Positions 11,980 through 26,858 of a stretch of DNA of 64,000 nt are shown piece by piece; the stretch's first letter is position 1; each line of letters opens with the position of its first letter. A program made the position numbers and the translations under genes. The notes under the pieces were generated by a model. That model was not told the origin of the DNA. It saw only the letters and a list, made by a program, of their open reading frames with translations, and did no database searches. The DNA is from Saksenaea vasiformis B4078 (taxonomy: Eukaryota; Mucoromycota; Mucoromycetes; Mucorales; Saksenaeaceae): assembly GCA_000697055.1 (NCBI GenBank), contig JNDT01002236.1, forward strand, positions 124,001-188,000. The letters are read 5' to 3'.

Positions 11980-12366
11980 ACTCTCATGTGTGATTCCTTT
12001 GGATTGCCTTTTGGTCCTACGTGGCGATTGAGTAGTTCTTTGACCACAGCAAAGGGCTGTAAGGCAAGCAAAGGAGGCAAAATCCAGAATAGGACACTAA
12101 CGCTAGTCTTCTTTTTCAGATGTATTTGTCAAACGACAAAAATAAAGTTCTTTGCATGGTTTATCCAAGTTCTGTCCGTGGGGTGTTTTATGGGAAGGAA
12201 ATAAGAGATGATTCATGCGTAATGATTGGGTATTGAGAAGAGCTGTAACAATAACCTAGAACAACGCACTACTTGCAGCTAATCTGTGAAACATTGTCCT
12301 TCACCTACAATGCTCTTTCTCTTGTTAAATGTCTCTTCTCAGCTCTATTTTTAAAACGAAGCCATC
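11980..12366. other. Downstream flank of Fanzor element
   Basis: No gene seen. If the Fanzor RNA continues past the hairpins, its guide segment and the right end of the element should lie in this interval. I could not identify the element boundary, since no clear inverted repeat or target duplication is visible. Confidence 0.35.
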
Positions 12367-12849
12367 ATGACTCAGTCATCAATTTTTGAACAGGATGACG
12401 AGCGAACCTTACTACTTTCGGAAGGTATGATTTGAGTTCCTTTTCTCTGTTATCTAAACATTTTGAGGCGTCCAACCAGACATACGCATTCAACTGAACA
12501 TTGCATAAGCCAACTGGAGATTGATAATGCATATTAACCACGAAAATGGTCATTTGGCAAAAAAAGTTATCTGTCAGTAGCACGCTACACCGTCTACGCA
12601 CTCATATGATCACTTGGCAGCATGATACGACAACTCTGTAGACAACAAGACAGTAATTAAACGGACGAACTTTTTCTTCGTGTTTGAATACTGAGCATTT
12701 CTTTACAACGGCAAGCGGATAAAACGGCTGATAATGGATTGTCGAATGATCTGTTATCGGTCGAAGAAGAGATTGACGCATCTAAAAACACTGCCAAGCA
12801 GATATACTCTTACCGGCAATACCATAATTGGTCACCTTTGTATATTTAG
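12367..12849 (+). CDS. Small two-exon hypothetical protein (63 aa)
   Basis: Exon 1 (12367–12424) begins MTQSSIFEQDDERTLLLSE and ends in phase 1 at a GTATGA donor. Exon 2 (12716–12849) starts after TTTACAACGGCAAG and closes the phase, ending with a polar helical segment (SVEEEIDASKNTAKQIYSY) and a stop. The total of 63 residues is acidic and looks like a small subunit of a complex. I do not recognise it. The 291-nt intron is long compared with its neighbours, so an unseen middle exon is possible. It lies between the Fanzor element and the CAP-Gly gene, on the same strand as both. Confidence 0.45.
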
Positions 12850-13167
12850 CATTTCCCCCTTTCTTCCCCTGGTTCTTCACTTCGCATTTCCATGTTCCAT
12901 TTATCCATCTTTTGTTTATCTTTATCCCGAGCATAACTGACAAAACAGTAACTAGATGGAATGTTGTTTTTTTTTGTCTGTGATTAAATGAATGACTTCG
13001 TGCCATCAGAAGGATAAATAGTAAAAAAGGAATTCTTCGTTGTATGAAACATGCGCAAGTAATGCATTTGGATCATATGCATTTTGCTCTTAGATTACTC
13101 CTATTTCCTCCCCTTTATAAAAAAAGAACGGATTTATCTCGTCGAGACAGAAAAATAGAGTGAATTC

Positions 13168-15966
13168 ATGTCTAGTAGAATCGCTCGGCTTCACGCGGGC
13201 ACGAAAACTGAGCCAGTTTCACCCGTCCTACCACGGCCAAAGAGTAGGAGAGCCTCATCACGGCCTTCAAGCTCAATGTCATTCGCTGATGCTGATGCTG
13301 TTACTGTTCGACGACAGAAAACGACGATCATTCCAGCACGTCCGCCTTCATCGAAATCCTCGTCAGTGAACCGCACTCGAACATGCAACAGCCGTCCTGC
13401 TAGTGCAAAACGACTTATCATTGGTCAACGAGTCAGTGTGCCCAGCCTGGGAATTATTGGTACACTCCGCTTTATGGGAGAGACAAAGTTCAAACCTGAC
13501 ATCTGGACTGGCATTGAGCTGGACCTCGTCGGTTCTGGAAAAAATGATGGGAGCGTCCAGGGGTAACGTGTCAGAAACCTTTTATTGTTCCTGTGTTGCC
13601 TCACGTAGATTCTCTTTTTAGTGTTCAGTACTTTTCGTGTCCTCCGCGTACCGGTATCTTTGTACTTGCATCCAAAGTATCACCCATCGACCCTAAACCA
13701 ACAAAAACAATGGAAATCAAACGAAAAACCTCTTCCCAAGAGATCACGCCCAAAGCAACAGAGACAAAAAGAAAACATTCTTCACTTGATACTACTCTTA
13801 AAACAACAAAGACGATAGAAGCAAAGCAAAGATCTTCTGTGGAGATCACACCTCGTGCAAGCAGAACAGCTGCCAGCCGCCGTAAAACCAGTGTACCCGC
13901 AACAACAACAACAACAACAACGCTATCTGTAACTTCTCGTCCCGTCGTTATGAGCAAATCGGCTCGAACCAGCCGTATGACGCGGACTCCATCTGACACT
14001 GTTGCAAAGCAGGGCAGATCGAAATCAAGTGTTACAGTTACGCCTTCTAAATCTATGGCGCCTTCTTTGAAAGCGTCGAATCCCAGTACACCTGCACCCC
14101 GAAAGAGTATTATTCGCAAAAACCCAACCTTACGACGAAGCACAAGCACACGGACGATCAGTAACGAAGACGAATTGCAGCGCATGCATACGTTGCTGGA
14201 GCAATCTCGGAAAGAAAAGGAAATATTAAGTGAACAAATGGATGGTAAGGAGGCAGCATGGGAACGTTTAGTGTCTGCCAAGGAAAGCTATGCACTTCGG
14301 GTGAAGGAGATGGATAACACGATCACGCGACTTCAGCAGGAACTTGAAAACGCAGAATGCAAGTGCACAACGCTGGAGAAGGCGCTGGTGGAAAAAGACG
14401 AGACCATGGCACGGACTGTCATGGGCGATGTAGCAGAAAAACAGTACACGCAACGGATAGAAAAACTTGAAAACCTGGTTCGCGAGCTTCAAACTAATGC
14501 CAATACAATGACAGCGTCGCACGAGACGAAGATGCGGGAACATGCAGCCCAAATTGAACAACTGCGCAGAGAGTTGACCGAACGTGATCGCATGACAGAT
14601 GCGCTTGAACGAGAATGCGAAGACTTACGCAAGGCAGGCATGGATACCATTCGCGCCTATGAATCCTCCATGCTCGAAACAAGCCAACAAAAAGACCAAA
14701 TCATCCAAGAACAACAACAACAAATCGAACGTTTACAGAACGAACTGGGATCCTTGCGCAGCTGTGAGGTCTCACAAGGTGCTGTCGACGGATATGAAGA
14801 AGAGTGTGGCTACGGCGATCCGCAGCGACGTCTGGAAGAGCAACTGGAACTGGCAACACGGGAACTTGATCGAGAACGCGTACAGATGAAACACATGATC
14901 TCTGAAATTGAACAGTTACGAGAAGAAATGAAACGTTTGCATCTTGCCAACGCTTCTGCAGAGGAGCGCTACTGTGCATTGCAGCGTGAACTGGAGCAGG
15001 AGATCAAAGATAAACGTCGTATCATGGAAGAAGCCAACGCAGCATCGGAAGCACTGGTCAAGGCAGAAGACGAGAATGAGCAAATGAAGCTAACCAAGGT
15101 GACAGCGGAACGAAAATTGGCAGAGGCATTGAAAGCATCGGTTATGGAACGAAAGTTGTTCAAAGACGGACTTCAGCAACAGCAGCACCAGCACCAACAA
15201 CAGGATGAGCACGCCGAATGTGTTCGTTCCAAACGGTCGCTTGAGGAAGAGTGTGAACAACTCCGTCAGTCACACAATCGATTGGAACAAGAATGTATGC
15301 GACTAATGGACGAACTATTAGCCTTGGAGAACGTGCAAATCAAGGAAGACCAAGAAGGTCAAAGGAGCGAAGAAGGAGCTTTGCGTCGCCAAGCCGAAAG
15401 ACTCAAACAGGAGCTAACGCGCCAGCAACAGAAATATGCGGAACTTGAGCTGTCCAAGCGAACCAAGGTGAATCAGTTGAACAAAGAACTAGCGGAGTTA
15501 GAAGCTCTGGTGGAAAGCAAAGTATTCGGCACAGAAGAACTCGAAGAATCCCTCCAGTTCGAACGGTGCCGTGTTAAACAACTAGAAAAAGAATTGGCCG
15601 ATCAAAGTAAGATAGGCCATAGGTACAGCATACCCATTACTCCCCTCTCTCCGGTCTCTATGTCTTCCTTCTCTCAACGTATTGGCTCCCCCACAGACGG
15701 CTATTACGGTCATCAGCCAGATGAGGACGATATCTATTGCGAAATATGTGAGGTGTATGGACATGATGTGATCGGTTGTACTGCCCACATGACAATTGCC
15801 AATCACGATAACAAGGAAGCAACAGGAAAGCAGGCTATGCCGGTAAGATAACTTTATCACCCACAGACAAAGATTGTCTAACACATGTTTCTAGTATTGT
15901 GTAAACTGCGATGTATTTGGCGTTCATCCTACAGAGGATTGTCCCAACCAGGATGAAACATTTTAA
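13168..15966 (+). CDS. CAP-Gly / coiled-coil / zinc-knuckle protein (CLIP-170-like)
   Basis: A predicted microtubule plus-end tracking protein of 895 residues. Exons are 13168–13562, 13622–15842 and 15895–15966, with introns of 59 and 52 nt and closing phases. After a basic, Ser-rich N-terminus comes the CAP-Gly domain with the diagnostic GKNDGSVQG, split by intron 1. A basic Ser/Thr/Lys-rich linker follows. A long heptad-rich coiled coil runs from about residue 310 to 830. The C-terminus carries a first CCHC-like knuckle (CEICEVYGHDVIGC), and the last short exon supplies a second (YCVNCDVFG…EDC). This order (CAP-Gly, coiled coil, tandem zinc knuckles) matches CLIP-170 / Bik1 / Tip1 proteins, in which the knuckles contact dynactin or LIS1 partners. 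One CAP-Gly domain instead of two is usual in fungi. The terminal zinc knuckle depends on splicing of intron 2. Confidence 0.92.
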
Positions 15967-17865
15967 TACTAGTAACCCTATTATCTAATGAAGGTCCCAT
16001 TTTCACAACCCCTTGGACGTTACCATCCAGAAGTACGTAGTAGCCTGTGCACACTGTATAATACCTACGTACAAACCGTTTCCCTTCTTATTCTTTGTAG
16101 TTTTCGATTAATCAAACGTTCTGTATTTACTTCTCCATTGATATGGAAAAAAAGAAAAAGAAAACGAAAAAAAAACATTACTATCACGTATAGACAGACC
16201 AAAGGTTAACTGGATTATTTGACAAGATATTAGCCCTGAAGGCCCTAAATCAATGCTGCCATCATTTGAATGAAAGAGTAGAGAAAGTCTTGCGTTTTCG
16301 TGAACAAGAACCCTCAGTACTCGTTCATGGCGCCCATCGCAGGTTCTCAATCTTCGAGATGAACGGTATGCAAAGAAGAAAAGAGTAATCTAAATAGCCT
16401 CATCTTCGCAAATGTGACTCATTAACTGCATACAATCCAACATATATCCACTCAATGAAGCATTGTTCCCGTGTGACTTAAATCACCTGGTAACGTAGGG
16501 AGCAGGATTGTGAAAGCGCCTGTCATACGCGCAGTAAATCGTCCAAAAATGGTAACAACTCATTGATTGCTATTGTTCTACATGGAAAGCTCAGAATAGT
16601 CTTTCAGGAACCAGATTTCCCACAGCAATAACTCCGTTAACAGAGGGTTATGATGTCCAGTGACATACTGTCGATTATGTTTACTTAAACATATCCGTGT
16701 TGATGGAATAAGCGAGCTCATGCACTTCCACATCACCTGCTAAATTAAAGCATGGCAATGACAAAATTGCAGTAAAAAAAAGGCAATGTAGCTACCTCTG
16801 GTCACGAATAATATTTGAACAAATGGTAGATCTCGCTGTGCGGTCTCTTTTGAGACAAAAGGAAAGTGTAATACGTTATGCCGCTGTTCCAAGTACCTTT
16901 TCGCGACTACCTGCACGTTTACATAAGTTTACGCCCTGCAGCATGCTTTTCTTATGAAAGTTTATTGCCTTCATGGTAACTTCAATGGCATTCCACCAAG
17001 TGCTGTCTCTCTAGACGAATACAGATCATCCTGCATGTGGCAGCCGACTAGAGAGTTCCTTTGATACGTGTTTGCTCCGATGATCCTGATCGTCTTAGAT
17101 ATTCTACGTGCACAAACCATAGCGTTTGTTTTTCTCTGTTCTTTAGACCAAAGATACTAGACTACTGGTCTTCCTGCGTCTAGTTAGAAGACACGACGGT
17201 TTCAACGTTTTCTCGTCTGTTTTTTCATCTTCATAACTGTAAACCGTTCCGCACTAACGGTCTGTTGATGCTCGTTTCTAGGCATTGATTAACTTCAAGA
17301 TCTCCTCACGTACTACGTTGTCTGTACCGTTCAACGCGACAAAAACAGTAGGCGTTTCGGAATCTGAATTTGGGTAAATGGATATGCACCTGCGAAGAGT
17401 CACCACAACGGATATCTTTTTCATCAAAGAGGCGTAGCTGACTCCGATGATGTTAAACTATTTTCCCTGCTTATCACTTTTTTTTAGGCAACGGATATTT
17501 AAGGTTTCGGTCTTTAGGGCTTAAGCGGTTTAAGTTCGATGTCAGTAAGTGCATTATGGAGCACAGATGATTACGACATTTGTACCAAATCCTTCGCACT
17601 TTGTGGTACATGTCGAGCCACAGAAGTTAAGTTGTGTTCTTCCCCAGACAGCTCGGTTAGATAATCTATGGCTGTTTCGGAAAGCAGTAAAGTCGATCGG
17701 TAAAGCTAAACCGTGACTGTCAAGATAATCGAGATCTTATTTGAGCTGTGGTTCGTCCGTCATGCTCCTATCATCGGGAAGCTGAGAATTAAAAAAATGA
17801 TATAACACCAGTCAAGTTATTCAATCGTTTACTTTTCCTGTCACTTCCTTTTTCTCTTTATCGCC
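15967..17865. other. Intergenic, no supported gene
   Basis: Nearly 1.9 kb with only chance frames. No RNA gene, repeat or relict domain was recognised. The last ~50 bases before 17866 are pyrimidine-rich, as expected just upstream of a fungal start codon. Confidence 0.5.
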
Positions 17866-19494
<1,629 letters not shown>

Positions 19495-20711
19495 AATTCT
19501 GAAGCTCATTTCTCCTCTTGCTTAATATTTCCCACCCTTCCCATTTGCTTTCCCTTCACCTGATGTTTATACAAGCTGCAGAGCAGATTTTAATAGAACA
19601 GACATCCAATACCGGTCAATGCAACGTTGTTTAATCCTTACGAAATATGGCTTTTGGTGTTGATGGGACAAGACGGAAACTGTAACGTTCGTTAGAGGAC
19701 GTCTGCCCTACTGATAAGCAAAGAAAAGGAATACTAAATGTAGTAATGGCCGTTTAGATTTCTGCGTTTGGATTAGCGTGCTTCTGTCAATACATGTTCC
19801 AGAAAACATCTTAAAAATGGAAATACCGCATTGCCACCAACGTCATTAGGCTTAGAATACGCAAACCGGATCTATATTTGTGTAACACATTAGTAGTGGT
19901 TCATAACTGCTTCCAGAAAATAAACGTTGCCCTGCTGACAAATTGGACGTTCGCATTTCCAGGATCTTTTGTGTCACAGGACTCGACATTTTTGGTATGT
20001 ATACAAGCACGGCTGTGTTTTCGTCTTCGGATTTCCTTATCAGATGTGCGTTTGGTGACCTACACCATTAAGGTTTCGACAATAAACTAATTGGTCGTAT
20101 AGTTTCCTGTTAAATCCGATATGGAGCGTGAAAATAAAAGGTGCTTATGATTGTATTCTTCTTGAAAGACTCCTTCTGTTATGCGTTCGCTCAAGAGATA
20201 TTCTCGCTTAAGGAATATAACTTCTATCTGCAACGGTATTCTTTAACCGCATAACTACGGTGCACTGTATCTTTACAGATCGTATTTTTCTGGCCAGAAA
20301 GCGAGAAGTAGTATGTGGATGACGTTTAGAAGCTGCGTCGACGAAAATTAATCAATGAATCTAGAAAATGACAGATAATCATGGATTGTCTGATTAATCG
20401 CCAGTATCATAAAGTTACTCTTACAAAACTACAAGATATTAGTTGGTCAATGCAAGCGATCATGGGGCGAAGGATGTACAACAAAAATATATTTCTCTCC
20501 GGGATTTTACAAGCTTTTAAATAATTATATAGACGATATCGTTATATTATGTTAAAGTCCATAAGTAACGTCTGATTTATTGTACTGATTAAAGGATAGA
20601 CAAAATAACATTCTTTACTGAAATGGATGGCAACGACAAAATGGTTGGACTTGATGCTTTCGTATCCGCCTCAAGCTATCGCTTGATCCCACCATCGGAA
20701 GCCGCCGCTTT

Positions 20712-20824
20712 GAAGCCATCATGAAGCCCGACAGTTGAGCCTGCGACACTTGTGGTTCTTGCTTTTGTCCTTCTGTTTGATCTTTGCTTGGCTACTTGTA
20801 GACCGCAGGCTTCATGTTGGCTTC
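20712..20824. repeat. Inverted repeat (17-bp arms)
   Basis: The left arm at 20712–20728 (GAAGCCATCATGAAGCC) is the reverse complement of the right arm at 20808–20824 with one mismatch. Inside, GCCTGCG (20739–20745) can alternatively pair with CGCAGGC (20804–20810). The RNA or single-stranded DNA could form a long hairpin. No coding sequence lies between the arms. It may be a miniature transposon remnant. Confidence 0.6.
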
Positions 20825-20845
20825 GTGTGGCACACATTTAATAAG

Positions 20846-21007
20846 CATTGTAAGCATTACTCAAGCACAAGATAGAAAATACATTCTTTTTGCAATTCTG
20901 CGTGCTCTCAATGTGTGTACCTGGCAGGCTTCCTATAAGCACTCTTAAGCATTACGCAAGCATAGTCCAGGAGAGGGACTATGGTCATCGTAAGCCACTA
21001 CGCGCTT
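20846..21007. repeat. Three imperfect direct repeats
   Basis: A unit close to TAAGCATTACKCAAGCA occurs near 20850–20867 and 20946–20962, and in a more diverged form near 20990–21006 (TAAGCCACTACGCGCTT). The spacing is irregular (about 96 and 44 bases). They lie just right of the inverted repeat at 20712–20824, which suggests one composite element. Confidence 0.45.
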
Positions 21008-23413
21008 ATCTGGCGGGCTCCGGGAGATCTCTCTTGGATTGATTTCTTCTCTTGAGAGAAGCGGACGTTAACACACATCATCATAAATGTTCAATAATAT
21101 ATAACACTTACCATAAAACCGTAACCTTTTTTTTAAAAAGAAAAGTAAAAGAAGAGTGAAGACATCTCATAGGTTAAAAATGGCGTCTTTTGTTCATCTT
21201 TCTTTCGTTTACCAGTCCCAACTGTTACTGTTAATTTTTCCCATGTGATATACTATCATCACAACGAAATCAAGGCTCACCACTGCAAGGTGAAATTCTC
21301 GCTCTTGAGAGGGTAGTTTAGTGTCTTGCGCGTAGTTCGTGGGAAAAAGGAAAAAAACCCCATCGAAGAAGTCCCCATTACCGAGTACCCGTTTAATACC
21401 ATAGCTAAAATCCGCACAGTTATTGCCATGATTCCGGAATATATGTAATGAGGTACCCGCGAACGGGTGTCAGACTTCTGGCAACATGGTCGATCATTTT
21501 CATGTGAAATCCAGGAATGGTGCACAAACATCTCAGTCTGCATGAATTTGATATCCCGGTTTCTTTACCCGCTTCCCGGATAGGACTTGATTCATGTGCG
21601 CGGATGTGTATAGCCTTTAGCTGATCCGAGAGTACCGACAAGCTGTCCTTGGGGTGGATCTGCTCTCATGACTTACTGGCTTTTATTTCCTTCATTACCC
21701 CAAGAAGATACGCGCCGAGAGTACGCACTAAAGTGCCGCTTCCATGTAGGCAGCCGCAGCCGCAATAAACGGTATGAAAAGTAGACTCTCTGGATAGATT
21801 CGTAGAAATCTTATGAAAATGACGATATTAGAGAAAAGTGTATCTAGGTACCGACATATTATATCAATGTACTTTGATCTACAAGATAAGCTTGAGCTCT
21901 CATGCAGATACGAACATGTTCATGTTCAATCGATGTAATGTTCGGGAGAAGCCCCTTAGGCGGATACTTCAGAAGGCTTTATAGATAAAAAGCTGCTTCC
22001 CAACCTGAAAGGTTACAAATACATATGTGAAGCGCAGGGATTCCCACCATTTTCTTATTCTTATTCTCCTTTTACTGGACCAATAAGGCTATGATCATGA
22101 CATGATGGTTTTCAAGTGATGTTTGCGTTCCATGGGATTGTTACAGTCTGCTGTGGTAGGTTGCCATTGCGGTACGTTACAGCTGATATCGGAGAATCTT
22201 ATAAACTGTCCTTCTGAATGAGCACTGTCCCTATTTCATTTCAGCAAAACCTTTACTTGAGATGATGAAATATTTTGGCCAGCGTTACTCGAGCATCACT
22301 CTGATACGCTTCTTGGTGTTGTGTGTGGAACCTAAAGTAATCGCGCTGTAGCGTATGTGGCAGGGGTGCGCAAGTATAGAGTTCTCCTGAGCTGCATAAT
22401 AGGATCATTTCTTCGAGACACATCTGTTATGAGCATTGTTGCTTCGATGAACCTTTTCGGAAACAACGATAACACGTACTACTACGTAAATTTAGAGTAC
22501 CTGATTTGCATGCCTCTTGATAGCCTTTCCATGCTGTTCCTATAAAAGCTATACGTCTATTTTAAAATTGTCATGTGCTGTAACTAAAAAGGAAGCTGTT
22601 GATTTCCTTGATGCAAAAGCTTCGAGGCACAGCTTTCTGGGACAGTATGGACGTCCTCTCTTTTTTTTTTTGGGAAAAAAATAAGCTTTTGCTTAAATTG
22701 GAAATAGAATGCCACGAGCGATTCTGCTGAGCAGGAAAAAAAAATTGAATGTTATTGCACTTGTTTTCTGCATACTGAATAAAGTTAACGCTGTTTGCAA
22801 TGTTCAAAAAAAATCCTCTTTACAAGAACAGGTAGGATCATAGAATGGTATTATTTTTAACGGATGGTGTCTGAAGAGGTATAGCAACTGTGATAAGGTG
22901 CTACACCTCAAAGCCTCATTTCTTATGGAGGAAGCTTTCGACGCGGCGTGTATAATTCTTCTCAAATACGTTAGTGGAAACACAAGACAATGCGACTACT
23001 TTTTAATAAATTTTGGCAGTTACTTTCGGCACATTCAAAGCAAACCCATCAGTACGGTCTCTGAAGAAGCCCAATTGTAAAAGATACGTTTGCTGCTACG
23101 TTCATCACAGAATGCACATACATAGGATCACAGTACTTTCATTTATTCCTATGCACGTATTCTTTGCAACACCTGACGTGCCTTTTTATGCATGAATGGA
23201 TGATGCTATTTGCAGCATAAGCCGCCATACCAAAACAGCGTCCCAAAAACGTATCGTTGTAATGCTTCTTGTTTACAATACCCAATTTTGGATTCATCTT
23301 CTTTGCTGAGCATACAGTCTTAGCCGTGTTATACAGGTGACACCATGACATAAATATATCCTGGCTTTCAGAAGAAAAGCGACCTTTTTCTTCTCTATCT
23401 CATCCCTTATATT

Positions 23414-23851
23414 ATGATTTCCAAGATTTTTCTCCTTCTAGCCACTATCTTGGCCATCTTAAACTACGTGCAAGCAGCAGGCTTCCAATTGGTCTATCCA
23501 CCACCACGCGCGAAAACACAGGGCAACCGGATCGATTATCCTTTAAACAAACCAGGTTTTGCGGTGCTATACAGCTTAGACGGAAACTACACAGTGTCAT
23601 ACAAAATAATTGTCGGCGTGCAAGTCAATTCTTCTGATTTTAAACGACATGGCAAACTCCTTGGGACCGTAGAGATGGACAAGCAAAGATTATACGCATG
23701 TATACCCATAAAACCAATTACAGATAACCATCGCATCAAAGCAAAGGATGGTGACGGCGCAACCATAGAGGTTCTTTATACTGCAAAAAGCACAAATACT
23801 ACTAGTCATCAGGTTAGGAAACATAATGGGAAGAAGTACGTATTTCGTTGA
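23414..23851 (+). CDS. Small secreted protein, unidentified (145 aa)
   Basis: A single-exon ORF of 145 residues. It begins with a textbook signal peptide: a lysine, then a hydrophobic core (IFLLLATILAIL) and a likely cleavage after VQA near residue 21. The mature part contains FQLVYPPP and three N-glycosylation sequons (NYT, NSS, NTT). It has one cysteine and no transmembrane segment, and ends in a basic tail. I do not recognise a family. A secreted or cell-wall role is inferred from the signal peptide and sequons only. The upstream 40 bases are pyrimidine-rich, as for other genes here. Confidence 0.7.
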   Translation: MISKIFLLLATILAILNYVQAAGFQLVYPPPRAKTQGNRIDYPLNKPGFAVLYSLDGNYTVSYKIIVGVQVNSSDFKRHGKLLGTVEMDKQRLYACIPIKPITDNHRIKAKDGDGATIEVLYTAKSTNTTSHQVRKHNGKKYVFR

Positions 23852-24129
23852 CAGATTGAATATAGTTATTTGATGTTGTCCTGCGGAAAAATCCTCAGAA
23901 TTTTGACTTCAACAAATGTGAAGAAGCACGCGAAGAAAATCTGGCCTACAGTTCAACGTCTTCAATTCATGGATTATTCATTGCCTGCATTTTTGCCATA
24001 GCATTTAACTTCTTGTAATCATGTCAAACGTTATTAAAAAAAACCACTATGTATATACACGCTACCTGTGTAACGTTGTGAAAATAGATAAACCCTTTTA
24101 GCTTTTAAGTTCGGATGAGGTCATCCAGT

Positions 24130-26400
24130 AGTACAATGATAAGGCTTGTCGCTGCAGTATGTTTAAGCATAGAGTTTGTCTCATGGGCGTGGCTCATCGC
24201 ACAGCTGCTCAGCAATCATTGCGAGATCCAAACCTTCTGCTTATAGCCCAGTTTAACATCATTGAGAAGAGTATGCACTATTCCACGAATAGATACCGTA
24301 TCACAGGGCAAGTCAATAGTGCCACCCACCTGGCTGACCGTGCTTTTCTAGATTCCGTTGTAATTGCAGGAGACGCTGTGGCGTTCCAACTCCTGGCTAT
24401 GCCAATAGCCAATTCATGACTACAGGCAATGTGTGCTAAACATACGGACTTCCGCCTACACATGAATGTCGCCAGACGTTCCGGGTATCGAGTCATGCTG
24501 TCGACATCAAAAAGTTTACATGGTACTCCTTGTAAACAAAAGGCTGAACGGGATAATCCCTGGGAGTTGTACAATGGCTTATTCTGTGAGCCTAACCATA
24601 TTCTGTCTCCCATGTTTAGCTCTGAGGGAGCACACGTGCAATATACCGTCCATCGTTCTGTTATCAACATGGGTTCTTTGTACTCTCCTGGAACGCCATT
24701 CGGAGAACAGAGAGACGCCGTCTACTAACAGCCACATGCTGACACGGCACCGATATGTCATCGAAAGAGTGAAACACTTGCGAGGAGGTGTCGTCTTTCG
24801 CAGGGGAACACTCGCCGTCGCTATGGTTTCTTGAACAGACAGAGGTTCGTGCGAGACCTGACAACTTTTGAAGGGCGATCCCTTCCAGGAACAGCTTTCA
24901 GTACTCCATAAAATGGTACCGCTTGAAGCAGCATGTACGTGGCCCCCATCTTTCTTAAGAACAGGCACTGGTTATTCCTCGAGCATTACCACATTACAAA
25001 GACGTAAATCATGTTCAGCAACCTTGAACATCTACGGGATGAACCGTATTTGATTCTGAAGCCGCGATAGTAGCTATACCGCGAGCAATCGGATAATTGT
25101 CTTAGCATTCCCGTAATAACCAATTTGCTTTATTGAATAAAACCGTTCCTGGAAGAGGCCGCTTCACAATGATGCGGGTGTGGATTGTAGCCTGGGTAAT
25201 GATCTAATTTTTCCGTCTTTCTTGGCTGAGTACGGTAAGATCTTTTGCATTAAATATCCATGCAGGCAGAAGCGGCTTCGTTTTGAGGTTGCCAACTTTC
25301 TCTGTTTGCCCAATATCAACAGGGAATGCCGTAACGTCACCTTCTCCATCGAAGATGCAGAATAGTTCCAATAATGGAGAAAAGAAGCCGTTGATAGATT
25401 GATTGAACTTGCGAGGCACGAATCGATGTGAAGATATGAAGCATCCGCAAATATGTCGTCCTTTCTGAAGGCACGTTTTCCGATCAGACGCGCGTTTCCA
25501 TTCGGATCTAGAGCGCCCGACCAAGACCGAGTCCTCACAAATCCACTCTTGTTAAACGCGTCAGAAGACTACAGTCTGACGGATAAGCCGAATAATTTAA
25601 GCTCCGGTTGCTGTACGTTACACGAGCTCAGAGTCTGTGGTCGAGAGATAAAGCTTACTCAAGTCTGAGCGCTGTCGCTACAAAACAACCATGGCATTTC
25701 ATAAACGCATTCTTGATCCTTTCTTGTTCAGAATACGATTATTCACGCAAAATTTGGTTTCTCATTTTGGAGGTTGTCTTTCCCCATACCCGTGTGCCTC
25801 TGCAATAGGATGAGGCTGCTAAATGAGATGTTGAATGCAATGAAAAAGGAAGTGCACTTGGACAAGCGTGCGATACTCTTCAAGTCCGCCATTTGCTTCT
25901 TATTGGACAAAAATATTGACCCACTACGGTGTAGGTACTGCCGAAGCTGACACGGACAACGGCCGGGCGCCATTTGGTATGATTTTGGCAAGCTTTTGCG
26001 GCAAGGCAAAGGTACGCTGAATGGATCATAGGATCACCTGTGGGAATAGGCGCCATCAAAAAGCAAAAAGTATCAAATGGGTCTGTTTCTGAATTAGCTG
26101 ATGGATCTCAGCGCAAATTACTGGATTTTGGGGGGGGGTTACAATGATAAGTGATTTCGTCACAGTTGAATGTGCTTTTCTTTTGTATAGAACACCTCTT
26201 TGGTTTCCCCATTTATTTACAGCAAAAAATGTAACTCCATCGAGGATAAGGTCCATATGAAGAATTGAAACGAGGGGTTCACATTGCATCAATTTCTCTG
26301 ACGTGTTCTGGAACATGGGTTGTTGGCTGGTTTGAGCGTGATGCTGTACAACTCTAAAAGAGTATCCATTTACTATCATTTAAGAGTTGATAGTATTCTC
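24130..26400 (-). pseudogene. Probable decayed coding region, unidentified
   Basis: Several minus-strand frames (26379–26056, 26009–25743, 25538–25164, 25524–25204, 24968–24579, 24670–24278) have protein-like composition and overlap end to end in different frames, as expected for an old gene or element riddled with frameshifts. I could not identify a catalytic motif of a reverse transcriptase, integrase or transposase, so no family is claimed. The plus-strand frames here are shorter or less protein-like. Could be chance. Confidence 0.2.
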
Positions 26401-26858
26401 TTGATTAGGCTGCATCTTCTTTTGGGACGGATGGAACAGAGATAAGGAGAAACCCTATCTCTTCCTCTTTACTGCGCTTAGTAATAAACTGGGGGTTGGT
26501 TTACTAACCGGATAGACAGTGGCCTTTTAATGAATTCATTTGCTTTTGCAAATAACCTGCTATCTCGCATAAAGGAAAAGGAATGCATTCAATACACAAA
26601 AGTGGCTCGAGAAAGGGGTTTCCTGTTTCTGCATAATCAACAGCGAGAAATTCCTCCAATCTTTTTTGTTTCGGCTCAACTTGCAGATCTATCGACTTAT
26701 GTTGACGTGATCAAAAAGAAGGCTCGTCTATCTATTCTATTCACACAAGCATTTATATATATATATGTATATACCATCTTCATTGCATCAACTTCTTCCT
26801 TTCTCTCTCTCTTTCTCTTTTTTTTTTTTTTTACTTCTTACCAACCCCATTTCCTAAC

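Larger units (their letters stand above)
19495..23413. other. Long gene-poor interval
   Basis: About 3.9 kb with no supported protein gene. A structured, repeat-containing patch lies at 20712–21007 and is listed separately. Other frames are short and lack domains. The stretch could be decayed mobile-element sequence. Confidence 0.45.

Noticed and set aside
9360..12300. Terminal inverted repeats of the Fanzor element
   Set aside because: Best matches between the flanks are 7–8 bases, no better than chance.
13625..14281. 218-codon minus-strand frame
   Set aside because: Exactly antisense to the Lys/Thr-rich CAP-Gly gene; its Val/Leu-rich composition is the expected shadow of that codon usage.
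24130..26400. LTR retrotransposon remnant
   Set aside because: No reverse transcriptase, integrase or protease motif and no flanking long repeats could be recognised; kept only as an unidentified relict.
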